DNA of 6,735 nt from Ktedonobacterales bacterium. GTDB lineage: Bacteria; Chloroflexota; Ktedonobacteria; Ktedonobacterales; JADMIN01. Location of the stretch: positions 1 to 6,735 of the forward strand of contig JAICVT010000242.1 of assembly GCA_025935235.1 (NCBI GenBank), written 5' to 3'. Below the pieces are notes generated by a model. It saw only the letters and a program-made list of their open reading frames with translations. It made no database searches and had not been told where the DNA came from. Positions 1-5,221 of this stretch are shown piece by piece; position 1 is the first letter of the stretch; every line of letters starts with the position of its first letter. A program made the position numbers and the translations under genes.

Positions 1-3
1 CAT
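1..3 (-). CDS. Possible start codon of a divergent gene at the left edge
   Basis: The window begins with cat, which is ATG on the minus strand. Read on that strand it is preceded by GAGAGGG and eight or nine bases, a modest Shine-Dalgarno sequence. Only the start codon would lie inside the window, so nothing can be said about the product. A possible minus-strand promoter (97-123) and a hairpin (40-64) lie upstream in a consistent order. It could equally be chance, since one cat at an edge is weak evidence. Confidence 0.3.
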
Positions 4-39
4 GCTGATTTCCCTCTCGGCGCCTTGTCGTCACCTGCG

Positions 40-64
40 CCGATGCTAGAGCCATCAGCATCGG
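40..64. repeat. 8-bp perfect inverted repeat with 9-nt loop
   Basis: CCGATGCT (40-47) pairs perfectly with AGCATCGG (57-64) around a 9-base loop. No T-run follows on either strand, so it is not a standard intrinsic terminator. If a divergent gene starts at position 3, this would lie in its 5' leader between promoter and ribosome binding site, a position fit for an operator or a leader hairpin. Function not known. Confidence 0.5.
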
Positions 65-96
65 TGATGGGGATTGATCGTGGTGGGGTCACAGAC

Positions 97-123
97 AGTG
101 TATCCCATCGCGCCAATACTCAA
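97..123 (-). promoter_or_regulatory. Possible promoter for the divergent left-edge gene
   Basis: On the minus strand TTGAGT (123-118) is followed after 15 bases by TACACT (102-97). The -10 box matches 4 of 6 and the -35 box 4 of 6, but the spacer is shorter than the usual 16-18. The same TACACT hexamer is used in the stronger candidate at 5419-5448. The call depends on there being a gene starting at the window edge. Confidence 0.25.
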
Positions 124-237
124 TACAGCCAACAGCGCTTGCGCACGCGGCGCCTCCGCAATCTCAACCTATCCCCATCGTCCGGCTCCATCACCTCGCC
201 TCATACGCGATCCGGCCCACATCGCGATGTATTCAGA

Positions 238-243
238 TATATT
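238..243 (+). promoter_or_regulatory. Possible -10 box for the desaturase gene
   Basis: TATATT (5 of 6 to TATAAT) sits in an AT-rich patch about 80 bases upstream of the desaturase start. No good -35 hexamer lies 16-18 bases upstream (GCCCAC at 215-220 matches poorly), so an activator or another sigma factor would be needed if this is real. Lipid desaturases are often temperature-regulated, but nothing in the sequence shows such control here. Confidence 0.3.
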
Positions 244-322
244 CACATGAAACTTTGGGCGCGGCGCGACGCTCTCATCCTGCGGTCCACACGCGAGATG
301 GACCCTCAACACCGGAGATACC

Positions 323-1273
323 ATGCAATCCGCGCAACCTGTGAGTCCCGCGAGTCCTTCGCGTCCTTCGCTCGCCTACCGCGCCGCCATCCTGACGGTG
401 GTCGTCGCGCCGCTGATCGGCGTCGTGCTGGCCATCCGCCTGCTCTGGCAGTCCGCGGTCTCGTGGACCGACATCACGCTGCTGCTGGTGATGTATGCGC
501 TGGTGGCGCTGGGCGTCACCGTCGGCTTTCACCGCATGCTGACACACCGCAGCTTCACGCCGCATCCCGCCATCAAGTTCATCCTGCTCGTGCTCGGCTC
601 GATGGCCTTCGAGGGGCCCGCGCTGAGCTGGGCGGCGACCCACATCAAGCATCACGCTGTCGCCGACCGCGAGGGCGACCCGCACAGCCCGCTGGATGGC
701 TTCTTTCACGCCCACATGGGCTGGCTCTTCACTAAACAGATGGAAGACCCCAATGTCTACTGCCGCCATCTGGTGAAGGACCCCATCATCGCCTTCGTCA
801 GCCGCACGTTCCCGCTGTGGGCCGGCCTCTCGCTGGTGATTCCCTTCGCCATCGGCGGCTGGCACGGCCTGATCTGGGGCGGGCTGGTGCGCATGTTCCT
901 GACGCATCACGTCACGTGGAGCGTCAACTCCGTCTGCCATACCTTCGGCAAGCGCCCCTACGAGACGAACGACGCCAGCCGCAACGAATGGCTTGTCGGG
1001 CTACTGGCGTTTGGCGAGGGCTGGCACAACAACCATCACGCCTTCCCGCGCTCGGCGATCCACGGCCTGCGCTGGTGGCAATTCGACCTCTCTGGCCTGC
1101 TGATCGTGGCGCTCGAAAAGGTGGGCCTGGCCAGCGATGTCTACCGCGTGCCGCCAGAGCAGCTCGCGCGCCGCGCCGCCCGCACCGCCGCTCTGCGCAG
1201 CGACCTGCGCGCCGCCGAGGACGCTGAGGACGCCGCAGCCACGCCGCTGGTTGGCGCCGCTGCCAGCGAGTAG
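323..1273 (+). CDS. Membrane fatty acid (acyl-CoA/acyl-lipid) desaturase
   Basis: 316 residues. It should introduce a cis double bond into a saturated fatty acyl chain at the cytoplasmic membrane, using a di-iron centre, O2 and an electron donor, and so alter membrane fluidity. The three histidine boxes of the family are all visible: HRMLTH (H70, H75), HIKHH (H107, H110, H111) and HNNHH (H235, H238, H239), plus the conserved NSVCHTFG segment (N202, H206) and NEWLVGLLAFGEGW before the third box. Hydrophobic segments lie near residues 21-42, 50-69, 85-102, 163-178 and 182-199. Length is usual for bacterial delta-9-type enzymes, and there is no cytochrome b5 domain. The start follows GGAGA with five bases spacing. 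The N-terminus (Ser/Pro) and the last 50 residues (Arg/Ala, with a short ED-A tandem) are low complexity. Family assignment is firm; regiospecificity and acyl carrier cannot be read from sequence. Confidence 0.93.
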   Translation: MQSAQPVSPASPSRPSLAYRAAILTVVVAPLIGVVLAIRLLWQSAVSWTDITLLLVMYALVALGVTVGFHRMLTHRSFTPHPAIKFILLVLGSMAFEGPALSWAATHIKHHAVADREGDPHSPLDGFFHAHMGWLFTKQMEDPNVYCRHLVKDPIIAFVSRTFPLWAGLSLVIPFAIGGWHGLIWGGLVRMFLTHHVTWSVNSVCHTFGKRPYETNDASRNEWLVGLLAFGEGWHNNHHAFPRSAIHGLRWWQFDLSGLLIVALEKVGLASDVYRVPPEQLARRAARTAALRSDLRAAEDAEDAAATPLVGAAASE

Positions 1274-1392
1274 CGCATCCGTGCGAGCAGGGGCGCAGCT
1301 ATGAACAGCCTCGCCTCATGCTGTGCGGGCCGTGTGATAGGATGCGGAAACAGGAGGCGCTTCACGTCAACCAGCCGCCTCCACCACAGTAT

Positions 1393-1398
1393 GAGGTG
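1393..1398 (+). promoter_or_regulatory. Ribosome binding site that decides the DUF433 start
   Basis: GAGGTGAT at 1393-1400 matches the anti-Shine-Dalgarno complement over eight bases. The GAGG core lies eight bases before the ATG at 1405, the ideal distance, whereas the ATG at 1399 overlaps it. A second purine box (AGGAGG, about 1351-1356) has no in-frame start codon at usable distance. This favours 1405 over the upstream in-frame ATG codons at 1318 and 1342. Confidence 0.6.
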
Positions 1399-1404
1399 AT
1401 GTCC

Positions 1405-1704
1405 ATGGCAGTCGCGGGACAGTCATACATACAGGAGCGCGAGGGTGTGCTCTATGTGGGCGACACGCGGGTCGCGCTCGCCAGCCTGATTGGCGCCTGG
1501 CAGACCGAGGGCTATACTGCCGAAGAAGCGCGACTGGCGTTTCCGAGCCTCACACTCGCTCAGGTCTACGGCGCCATCGCCTATTACCTGGAACACCAGG
1601 CAGCGCTCGATGCTGCGTTTCGCGCCGACGCCACAACCTACGAGCGTCTCCGCGCACAGGAACGCCAGGAGCGCGCCGACTTCTTCCGCCAACTTTCTGA
1701 CTGA
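1405..1704 (+). CDS. DUF433 family protein, antitoxin-like
   Basis: 99 residues from the preferred ATG at 1405 (128 from the longest start at 1318). DUF433 proteins are small helix-turn-helix-type proteins, usually encoded just before a PIN-like DUF5615 protein and thought to be the antitoxin partner. Visible family features: the GDTRVALASLIGAW strand/helix (residues 19-32), an acidic helix GYTAEEARLAFPSL (36-49) and the signature LTLAQVYGAIAYYLEH (49-64). The charged tail (77-95) is predicted helical. The usual neighbour is present but broken: only its C-terminal half follows, read from a frame shifted by +1 and beginning at about the stop codon of this gene. The last few residues may therefore have been altered by the same deletion. 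If the toxin is dead, this is an orphan antitoxin. Family assignment is good; function as an antitoxin is inferred from the pairing. Confidence 0.82.
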   Translation: MAVAGQSYIQEREGVLYVGDTRVALASLIGAWQTEGYTAEEARLAFPSLTLAQVYGAIAYYLEHQAALDAAFRADATTYERLRAQERQERADFFRQLSD

Positions 1705-1945
1705 TCCAGAGATGCTGCTCTACGCCGCGCAGAACGACCTGATCGTGCTCACGCACGACACGCGCACGATGCCAACCTATTTCGCCGCCTTTCTCGCTCG
1801 CCTCGGTCCTGGTGAGCACAGTCCTGGCATCTGGTACACCCCGCAAGCGCTGGCGGTCGGCGTTGCGATTCGCGCCATCCTTGAAGTGTGGCTGTGTAGC
1901 GCCCACGACGAGCATCGCAATTGTGAACTGCGTTTGCCTCTTTGA
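1694..1945 (+). pseudogene. DUF5615 (PIN-like) toxin fragment, 5' half deleted
   Basis: About 83 residues matching the C-terminal part of DUF5615 proteins, the usual partner of DUF433. Recognisable in order: DPEMLLYAA (the region usually reading DPEVL-AA), LIVLTHDTRTMP (1751-1786, with the conserved THD), an HSPGIWYTPQ strand, and the LAVGVAIRAILEVWLC helix, ending in NCELRLPL where intact members end in a similar -LPL tail. The natural C-terminus is thus kept. Missing are roughly 60 N-terminal residues, including the first acidic motif (typically DEN) that belongs to the putative active site. Upstream in this frame the codons are only a shadow of DUF433. The first internal ATG (1712) has no ribosome binding site. 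The simplest reading is a deletion joining the end of DUF433 to the middle of its toxin. A fused product by +1 frameshift near 1694-1703 is possible but unsupported. Its TGA overlaps a TTG of the next frame. Confidence 0.7.
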
Positions 1946-1975
1946 GCGAGGCGCAAAAGCAAGCGGAGCCCCAGG

Positions 1976-1981
1976 AAGGAG
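1976..1981 (+). promoter_or_regulatory. Ribosome binding site for the VOC gene
   Basis: AAGGAG ends 11 bases before the ATG at 1993, slightly long but acceptable. The longer in-frame start, a TTG at 1942, has no purine box before it. An ATG at 1985 is closer to the box but is in a different frame. Confidence 0.5.
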
Positions 1982-1992
1982 ATCATGAGAGC

Positions 1993-2364
1993 ATGGATTG
2001 GAAGCTCGAACTGGTCGTCATCCCCGTCACGGATGTGGACCGCGCCAAGGCGTTCTATACCGATAAGATTGGCTTCCACGCCGATCACGATCAGCGCGTG
2101 AGCGAGCATCTGCGCTTCGTGCAGCTCACCCCGCCGGGGTCGGCCTGCTCCATCGCGCTGGGCGAGGGGCTGACCGACGCCGCGCCCGGCTCGGTCAAGG
2201 GCTTGCAGATGGTTGTCTCTGACATCGAGGCGGCTCACGCCGAACTGGTCGCGCGCGGCGCACAGGTTAGCGAGATCGAGGATCTCGCCTGGGGACGATT
2301 CATCTACTTCGATGATCCCGATGGCAACCACTGGGCGGTGCAATACATCCCACCGCGCGGCTAA
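1993..2364 (+). CDS. VOC/glyoxalase-fold protein, probably metal-free
   Basis: 123 residues from the ATG at 1993, the size of a single-domain vicinal-oxygen-chelate protein made of two beta-alpha-beta-beta-beta modules. Module 1 begins LELVVIPVTDVDRAKAFYTDKIGF (starts about residue 5) and module 2 GLQMVVSDIEAAHAELVARG (70-89), closing with the signature DDPDGNHWAVQYIP (107-120). Members include glyoxalase I, ring-cleaving dioxygenases and antibiotic-binding proteins. The usual metal-ligand positions are not ligands here: the His seven residues before Asp in the first strand is Leu7, the equivalent in module 2 is Gly70, and the Glu after DPDGN is Ala115. It is therefore more likely a binding protein, or an enzyme not using the canonical metal site, than a glyoxalase I; substrate unknown. 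A long open frame reaches back to a TTG at 1942 but lacks a ribosome binding site. It follows the broken toxin closely and may share its transcript. Confidence 0.88.
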   Translation: MDWKLELVVIPVTDVDRAKAFYTDKIGFHADHDQRVSEHLRFVQLTPPGSACSIALGEGLTDAAPGSVKGLQMVVSDIEAAHAELVARGAQVSEIEDLAWGRFIYFDDPDGNHWAVQYIPPRG

Positions 2365-2467
2365 CTCGCTCTCCAGTCCGCGCAGGCGGACTTCGCGGCG
2401 GCTTGCCGCCTCCCAGGCGCGATTTCAATCGCCAGCCAGCGTGGCTCCAGCGTCGCGCCAGCGGCGC
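2365..2467. repeat. Convergent intergenic region tiled by five hairpins
   Basis: The gap between two converging genes contains five consecutive inverted repeats: 2375-2392 (AGTCCGC / GCGGACT, 7 bp, loop 4), 2397-2410 (GGCGG / CCGCC around CTTG), 2419-2432 (GCGAT / ATCGC around TTCA), 2434-2446 (AGCCA / TGGCT, loop 3) and 2455-2467 (GCGCC / GGCGC, loop 3). The last ends directly at the stop codon of the EcsC gene. None is followed by a clear T-run. The position suits bidirectional transcription termination; the first unit looks like the GTCCGC-GCGGAC palindromes that recur between genes in several phyla (from memory, not searched). Confidence 0.6.
2375..2392. terminator. Strongest hairpin between the converging genes
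   Basis: A perfect 7-bp stem, AGTCCGC with GCGGACT, around a four-base loop, 10 bases after the VOC stop codon. Being symmetric it could stop transcription from both sides, but no U-tract follows, so it would be a pause/roadblock or RNA-stabilising hairpin rather than a classical intrinsic terminator. Confidence 0.4.
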
Positions 2468-3604
2468 TCACATGGGCAGATGGATGGCGCTGGAGATGAT
2501 CGCGCCGAGAGCGACGCAGGCCACGATGGTCGCTGCCATCGCGACAATGACGAAGAGCCAGAGATAGACCCCCAGCGGACGCCGCCGACGTGGCTCGCGC
2601 ATCGGCTTCGCGGGCTGCTCGCGCTGCGGTCTGGCGGGCGCGACAGGCGCGGCGGGCGCGACAGGCTCAGCGGGCGCAGCGACGACATGCGCGTCTCGCG
2701 TCACGAGCGGTGGAGCGTCCGCTGGTGGCGTCTGTGGCGCGGCGGGCGCGCTCTCCGCCTCGATGATGCGCGGCGCCATGACGGAGGCCGCGGCAGCAGG
2801 CGCGTCGGTGGTGGTCGCGCCGCCAGGGGGCAGCGCCGGGACGGCGGCAGGCGCGGCCAGCGTCGCGCGCTCGTTCAGCGCGCGGTTGTGATAGTGGGCG
2901 ATGGCGCGCTCACCGGCCGCCCGCAAGAAGGTGTAATCTACCGCGCCGCCGACCACCGCGCTGACGCCAGGGATGATGCGCCCGATCCACTTGGCGGCCT
3001 GCTCAGTGGTCAGCTCGACGCTCAGCCGCGCCAGCACACGCGGCAGCAGATCGGGCAGCACCTGCGCCATGCCCTCGCGGGTCAGCCAGTTGCCGACGCC
3101 ACGCAGGCTGTCTATGCCCGCCGCCAGCGCCAGCACATCGGCCAGATGCGCCTGCTCTTCTACTGCCGAGGTGTCGTAGCCGTAGGACTGCGCCACTTTA
3201 GCCGCCATGCGCACGGCATAGATCGCCGTCAACTGCACATCAGCGCCCATGCCCACCAGCGCCCACAGTCCGCCGGGCAGCGCCGTTACCGCACCGGTCA
3301 GCGCGGCGCGATGCCGATATTGCGCGGCAAAGTGACGCGCGACCCAATCTCGCTCGCTGACTGGCAGATCGCGAATGTCCTCGAGCGTGCGCACGCCCTT
3401 TTCGTGACGCTGATGCACGCGCAGTACCTCAGGATCAACCGCCGCCGCCCATGAGATGACCTGACGGATGCGCTCGGAGGTGCGCCCCGGCTTGACGTTG
3501 AGCATCTGCTGCACTTCGGGTGGTACCGCGCCGAAGGCCTTGCCCACCATGCCTCCCTGCGGATTGAGATACTGCTCGTCTTGCTGGTCGTCTGTCGTCG
3601 TCAT
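2468..3604 (-). CDS. EcsC family protein with C-terminal membrane anchor
   Basis: 378 residues from the ATG at 3604, which follows GGAGGG at a spacing of about seven bases; longer in-frame starts (GTG at 3823) lie upstream of the likely promoter and are not used. Residues about 45-240 form an EcsC-like domain: an alpha-helical part with the glycine-rich segment ALPGGLWALVGMGADVQL (108-125), then AIYAVRMAAKVAQSYGYD (128-144) and IPGVSAVVGGAVDYTFL (211-227). A long Ala/Pro-rich linker follows (about 248-335), including a duplicated PVAPA stretch seen as two 15-bp DNA repeats at 2634-2648 and 2652-2666. A basic patch RRRRR precedes one hydrophobic segment (about 344-370) near the end, giving a tail-anchor-like topology with the domain in the cytoplasm. 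EcsC is known from the Bacillus ecs ABC transporter locus but its biochemical function is unclear; no transporter genes are near. The upstream minus-strand gene is in the same frame. Confidence 0.85.
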   Translation of the reverse strand: MTTTDDQQDEQYLNPQGGMVGKAFGAVPPEVQQMLNVKPGRTSERIRQVISWAAAVDPEVLRVHQRHEKGVRTLEDIRDLPVSERDWVARHFAAQYRHRAALTGAVTALPGGLWALVGMGADVQLTAIYAVRMAAKVAQSYGYDTSAVEEQAHLADVLALAAGIDSLRGVGNWLTREGMAQVLPDLLPRVLARLSVELTTEQAAKWIGRIIPGVSAVVGGAVDYTFLRAAGERAIAHYHNRALNERATLAAPAAVPALPPGGATTTDAPAAAASVMAPRIIEAESAPAAPQTPPADAPPLVTRDAHVVAAPAEPVAPAAPVAPARPQREQPAKPMREPRRRRPLGVYLWLFVIVAMAATIVACVALGAIISSAIHLPM

Positions 3605-3910
3605 CGCGCTGCCCTCCGCGTCAACCTGTCTGGGGCCGCACCGCCCCACGATCTCGCCCGAGGATGTCGGAGCATATCCGAAGATGGTTGTATGTGCCCC
3701 AGGGCGCCTGCCGCCAGTATAGGGGAGCGCGCGCCATCGGGCAAGAGGCGTAACGGCTCCGTCGGCTCCATGCAGCCTACCCGCTTGCCGCATGCCAACA
3801 CCGGACAGACAGATGGACGCCACAAGATCGTCCGAGATCGTCTGAGATCGTCCGAGATCGTCTGAGATCGTCTGAGATCGTCTGAGATCGTCTGAGATCG
3901 TCTGAGATCG
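3605..3910. other. Intergenic region between the two minus-strand genes
   Basis: About 300 bases holding, from right to left, the 10-bp tandem array, a stretch of about 80 bases without recognised features, the EcsC promoter and its leader. The minus frame shared by both flanking genes is open throughout, but the encoded residues look like random translation of GC-rich DNA rather than a protein domain, so I treat it as non-coding. Confidence 0.6.
3716..3744 (-). promoter_or_regulatory. Promoter of the EcsC gene
   Basis: On the minus strand TTGCCC (3744-3739, 4 of 6 to TTGACA) is followed after exactly 17 bases by TATACT (3721-3716, 5 of 6 to TATAAT). Transcription would begin near 3709, giving a leader of about 105 bases before the ATG at 3604. 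This supports separate transcription of the EcsC gene from its upstream neighbour and the start at 3604. Confidence 0.6.
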
Positions 3911-3914
3911 TCAG
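3825..3914. repeat. Nine-copy 10-bp tandem array, unit AGATCGTCTG
   Basis: Nine adjacent 10-bp units beginning at 3825, 3835 and so on to 3905. Only position 9 of the unit varies: C, T, C, T, T, T, T, T, A. Every unit contains GATC, so these sites recur exactly every 10 bp, about one helical turn, and would face one side of the DNA. The array starts at the 3' end of the upstream minus gene: that gene's TGA stop (3913-3911) is made by the variant A at 3913 in the last unit. The unit is not a multiple of three, and no frame that I checked through it on the minus strand contains a stop. It is not CRISPR, which has longer repeats and unique spacers. The near-identity of units suggests recent expansion by slippage. 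Confidence 0.95.
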
Positions 3915-4507
3915 GGCGCCGTCAGGAAGGAGCTATCGCGCCCGATCAGCCAGCCGTGCGCGCCGCTCGACTGTTGACGCAGCACCAGCGTGCCACTGCT
4001 GGAGAGTGTCGAGTGGGCGCGGCGCAGCGTGAGCTGATAGCGCGTCGCGCCATCGGTCGAGACGATGCTCTGATTGCTATAGGGCGCGGCGTGGCAGGCC
4101 ACCACGGCGCCATCACGCGCATCGAGCGAGCGCAGCTTCGCGATGGTCGCCTGGGCGTCGTAGGCGCCTGCCACGGCGGGCGGCACAGGCGCGGGATCAA
4201 TGTACCCAGCGAGCTGCTGGTAGTCTTGTCGAGTCAACGTGTCGCAGACCAGCGCCGCCGCGCCAGCGGCCGTGGCATTGGGCGGCGTGGTGGAGGCATA
4301 GCGCAGCAAGGTCGCCGCCTGATAGCTCGCGGCGCCGACCGCCAGCAGCGCCAGCGCCAGCACGACTGTAATCAGCGTCGCCGATTGCCCCGTCTGCCCG
4401 GCCTTGCCACGCGCGCCGCCCGCCGGCCTGGCCGCCGCCTTGCCCGCAGACGGACTGGCGGGTTGCGCCGCGGAATCAGCCTTCGATTGTGGCGCCTGCC
4501 GTGGCAT
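3911..4507 (-). CDS. Single-pass membrane protein with small extracytoplasmic domain
   Basis: 198 residues from the ATG at 4507, chosen because AAAGGA lies nine bases before it; the same frame is open to 4636, but the upstream codons cross a likely promoter. Order: a basic Ala/Pro/Lys-rich cytoplasmic N-terminus (1-42), one transmembrane helix ATLITVVLALALLAVGAAS (43-61), then an outside domain (about 70-198). That domain starts AALVCDTLTRQDYQQLAGYID (85-104), resembling the first helix of NTF2-like/DUF4878-type secreted domains, and ends in strands around YQLTLRRA, GTLVLRQ and GWLIGRDSSFL, also in keeping with that fold. Cys88 and Cys138 could form a disulfide. I do not recognise a specific family; the NTF2-like call is by general appearance. 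The TGA lies inside the tandem array, and the frame continues open into the EcsC gene beyond it. Function unknown, perhaps envelope-associated. Confidence 0.72.
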   Translation of the reverse strand: MPRQAPQSKADSAAQPASPSAGKAAARPAGGARGKAGQTGQSATLITVVLALALLAVGAASYQAATLLRYASTTPPNATAAGAAALVCDTLTRQDYQQLAGYIDPAPVPPAVAGAYDAQATIAKLRSLDARDGAVVACHAAPYSNQSIVSTDGATRYQLTLRRAHSTLSSSGTLVLRQQSSGAHGWLIGRDSSFLTAP

Positions 4508-4592
4508 CCGCGCGCATCCTTTCCACCGTCGTTCCGCCATCGTCCCATCGTCTCGCCTGGCCACGGACAGGAGGCGACCGCCCGGCGTTGCC

Positions 4593-4601
4593 ATTGTACC
4601 A
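4593..4601 (-). promoter_or_regulatory. Extended -10 promoter for the membrane protein gene
   Basis: On the minus strand TGGTACAAT (4601-4593) gives an extended -10: TG, one base, then TACAAT (5 of 6). The expected -35 region is poor (GCATCA), as is common for extended -10 promoters. Transcription would begin near 4586, leaving an untranslated leader of roughly 80 bases to the ATG at 4507. It also overlaps the ATG at 4594, which argues against starts at 4594 and 4636. Confidence 0.4.
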
Positions 4602-4758
4602 TGCCGCCAATCGCCTGATGCCCCCAGCGCGCGCATACTGCGTACATTGGCTGGGTGTACGTGGGCATGGAATGTGCTGCCCTTGCGGTAGCATGGTCGG
4701 CTGACACGGCCGGCGGGCGGGCCACAGTTCCGGTGCGTCGGCTCGCGGTCGAAGAGAC

Positions 4759-4765
4759 AAGGAGG
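4759..4765 (+). promoter_or_regulatory. Strong ribosome binding site for the NTF2-like gene
   Basis: AAGGAGG matches the Shine-Dalgarno consensus fully and ends nine bases before the ATG at 4775. An ATG at 4768 is out of frame and too close; the longest in-frame start, 4655, has no such site. This fixes the start at 4775 with good confidence. Confidence 0.75.
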
Positions 4766-4774
4766 GTATGCGCT

Positions 4775-5158
4775 ATGGATAATCGTCCGCTGGAAGGAAT
4801 CGTGCTGGGGCTTGGCCGCGAGTGGGCCGACGCCGAGCGGCGCGGTGATACTGACTTCCTCAACTCGACACTGTCCGATGATTTCATCGCGGTCGGGCCG
4901 CGTGGCTTTCTGCTAACCAAGCCGCAGTGGATCGCGCGCTACTCCTCAGGCGACCTGAAGAACCAGGCGTTCACCTGGGAGGATGTCACCGAGCGTCGCT
5001 ACGGCGAGACCGCCGTCCTGATCGGCAAGCAGCAGCAGCAGGCGACCTACCAGGGGAGTGACGCCAGCGGCAGCTTCCGCACGACGCTGGTCATCGTCAG
5101 GCATAACAATGCCTGGCAGATCGCTAGCGCGCAGCTCAGCCCGCTGGCCCAGGGCTGA
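4775..5158 (+). CDS. NTF2-like / DUF4440 (SnoaL-type) small protein
   Basis: 127 residues, the usual length for this fold. NTF2-like proteins form a cone-shaped alpha+beta barrel with a pocket and serve as small enzymes, ligand-binding proteins or stress proteins. Visible features: an N-terminal helix GLGREWADAERRGDTDFLNSTL (12-33), the family signature LSDDFIAVGPRGFLLTKPQWI (33-53, usually LxDDFxxxxPxGxxxTKxxW), then strands around YGETAVLIGKQQ (76-87), SFRTTLVIVRHNNAWQIASAQLSPL (100-124). The last strand, with the Trp-x-Ile-x-x-x-x pattern, is typical. No signal peptide: cytoplasmic. No catalytic residue can be assigned. It diverges from the membrane protein gene starting at 4507, with a gap of 267 bases that likely holds promoters for both; I found no convincing plus-strand promoter pair in it. 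A GC-rich hairpin follows the stop. Family assignment is strong, role unknown. Confidence 0.87.
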   Translation: MDNRPLEGIVLGLGREWADAERRGDTDFLNSTLSDDFIAVGPRGFLLTKPQWIARYSSGDLKNQAFTWEDVTERRYGETAVLIGKQQQQATYQGSDASGSFRTTLVIVRHNNAWQIASAQLSPLAQG

Positions 5159-5174
5159 CGGCCCCCACCCCCGA

Positions 5175-5217
5175 CCCCGCCCCCGCCGAGGCGGGAGAGG
5201 GGCGCCGGCATATTTTC
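5175..5217 (+). terminator. GC-rich hairpin after the NTF2-like gene
   Basis: CCCC (5175-5178) pairs with GGGG (5199-5202), then a 3x3 internal loop, then CCCGC (5182-5186) with GCGGG (5191-5195) around CGAG. A T-rich stretch (TATTTTCT, 5211-5218) follows after eight bases, too far for a textbook terminator but close enough for a weak one. The C-rich stretch with GGGAGAGGGG resembles intergenic palindromes common in some Chloroflexota genomes (from memory, not searched). Confidence 0.5.
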
Positions 5218-5221
5218 TGAT

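Larger units (their letters stand above)
1..322. other. Non-coding upstream region, probably divergent
   Basis: I see no convincing protein gene in this stretch. The plus frame that opens at 25 runs into and across the desaturase gene in another frame, has an arginine/histidine-rich composition typical of an antisense or out-of-frame shadow, and has no ribosome binding site. The region holds an 8-bp inverted repeat (40-64), a possible minus-strand promoter, and an AT-rich patch at about 228-262 that stands out from the GC-rich surroundings and may carry the desaturase promoter. Confidence 0.6.

Noticed and set aside
66..179. GATGGGGAT (66-74) complementary to ATCCCCATC (171-179)
   Set aside because: Nine bases paired over nearly 100 bases of loop; no supporting structure around it.
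275..940. 221-residue minus-strand open frame
   Set aside because: Antisense to the desaturase, whose histidine boxes prove the plus frame; composition is that of a shadow frame.
2270..2288. Perfect 8-bp inverted repeat GCGAGATC / GATCTCGC inside the VOC gene
   Set aside because: About one such repeat is expected by chance in a window of this size, and it lies in coding sequence.
2634..2666. Two 15-bp direct repeats
   Set aside because: They encode the Ala/Pro linker of the EcsC protein and are explained by its low complexity.
2213..3454. 413-residue plus-strand open frame
   Set aside because: Antisense to the EcsC gene, very rich in Arg/Gly/His, no ribosome binding site. The minus strand gives a recognisable protein with its own promoter.
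3825..3914. CRISPR array
   Set aside because: Units are 10 bp and contiguous with no unique spacers and no cas genes nearby.
3956..4618. 220-residue plus-strand open frame
   Set aside because: Antisense to the membrane protein gene; arginine-rich with no domain-like pattern.
4640..4760. Plus-strand promoter for the NTF2-like gene (TTGGCT, TAGCAT and similar)
   Set aside because: No pair of boxes with acceptable match and spacing; not reported as a feature.
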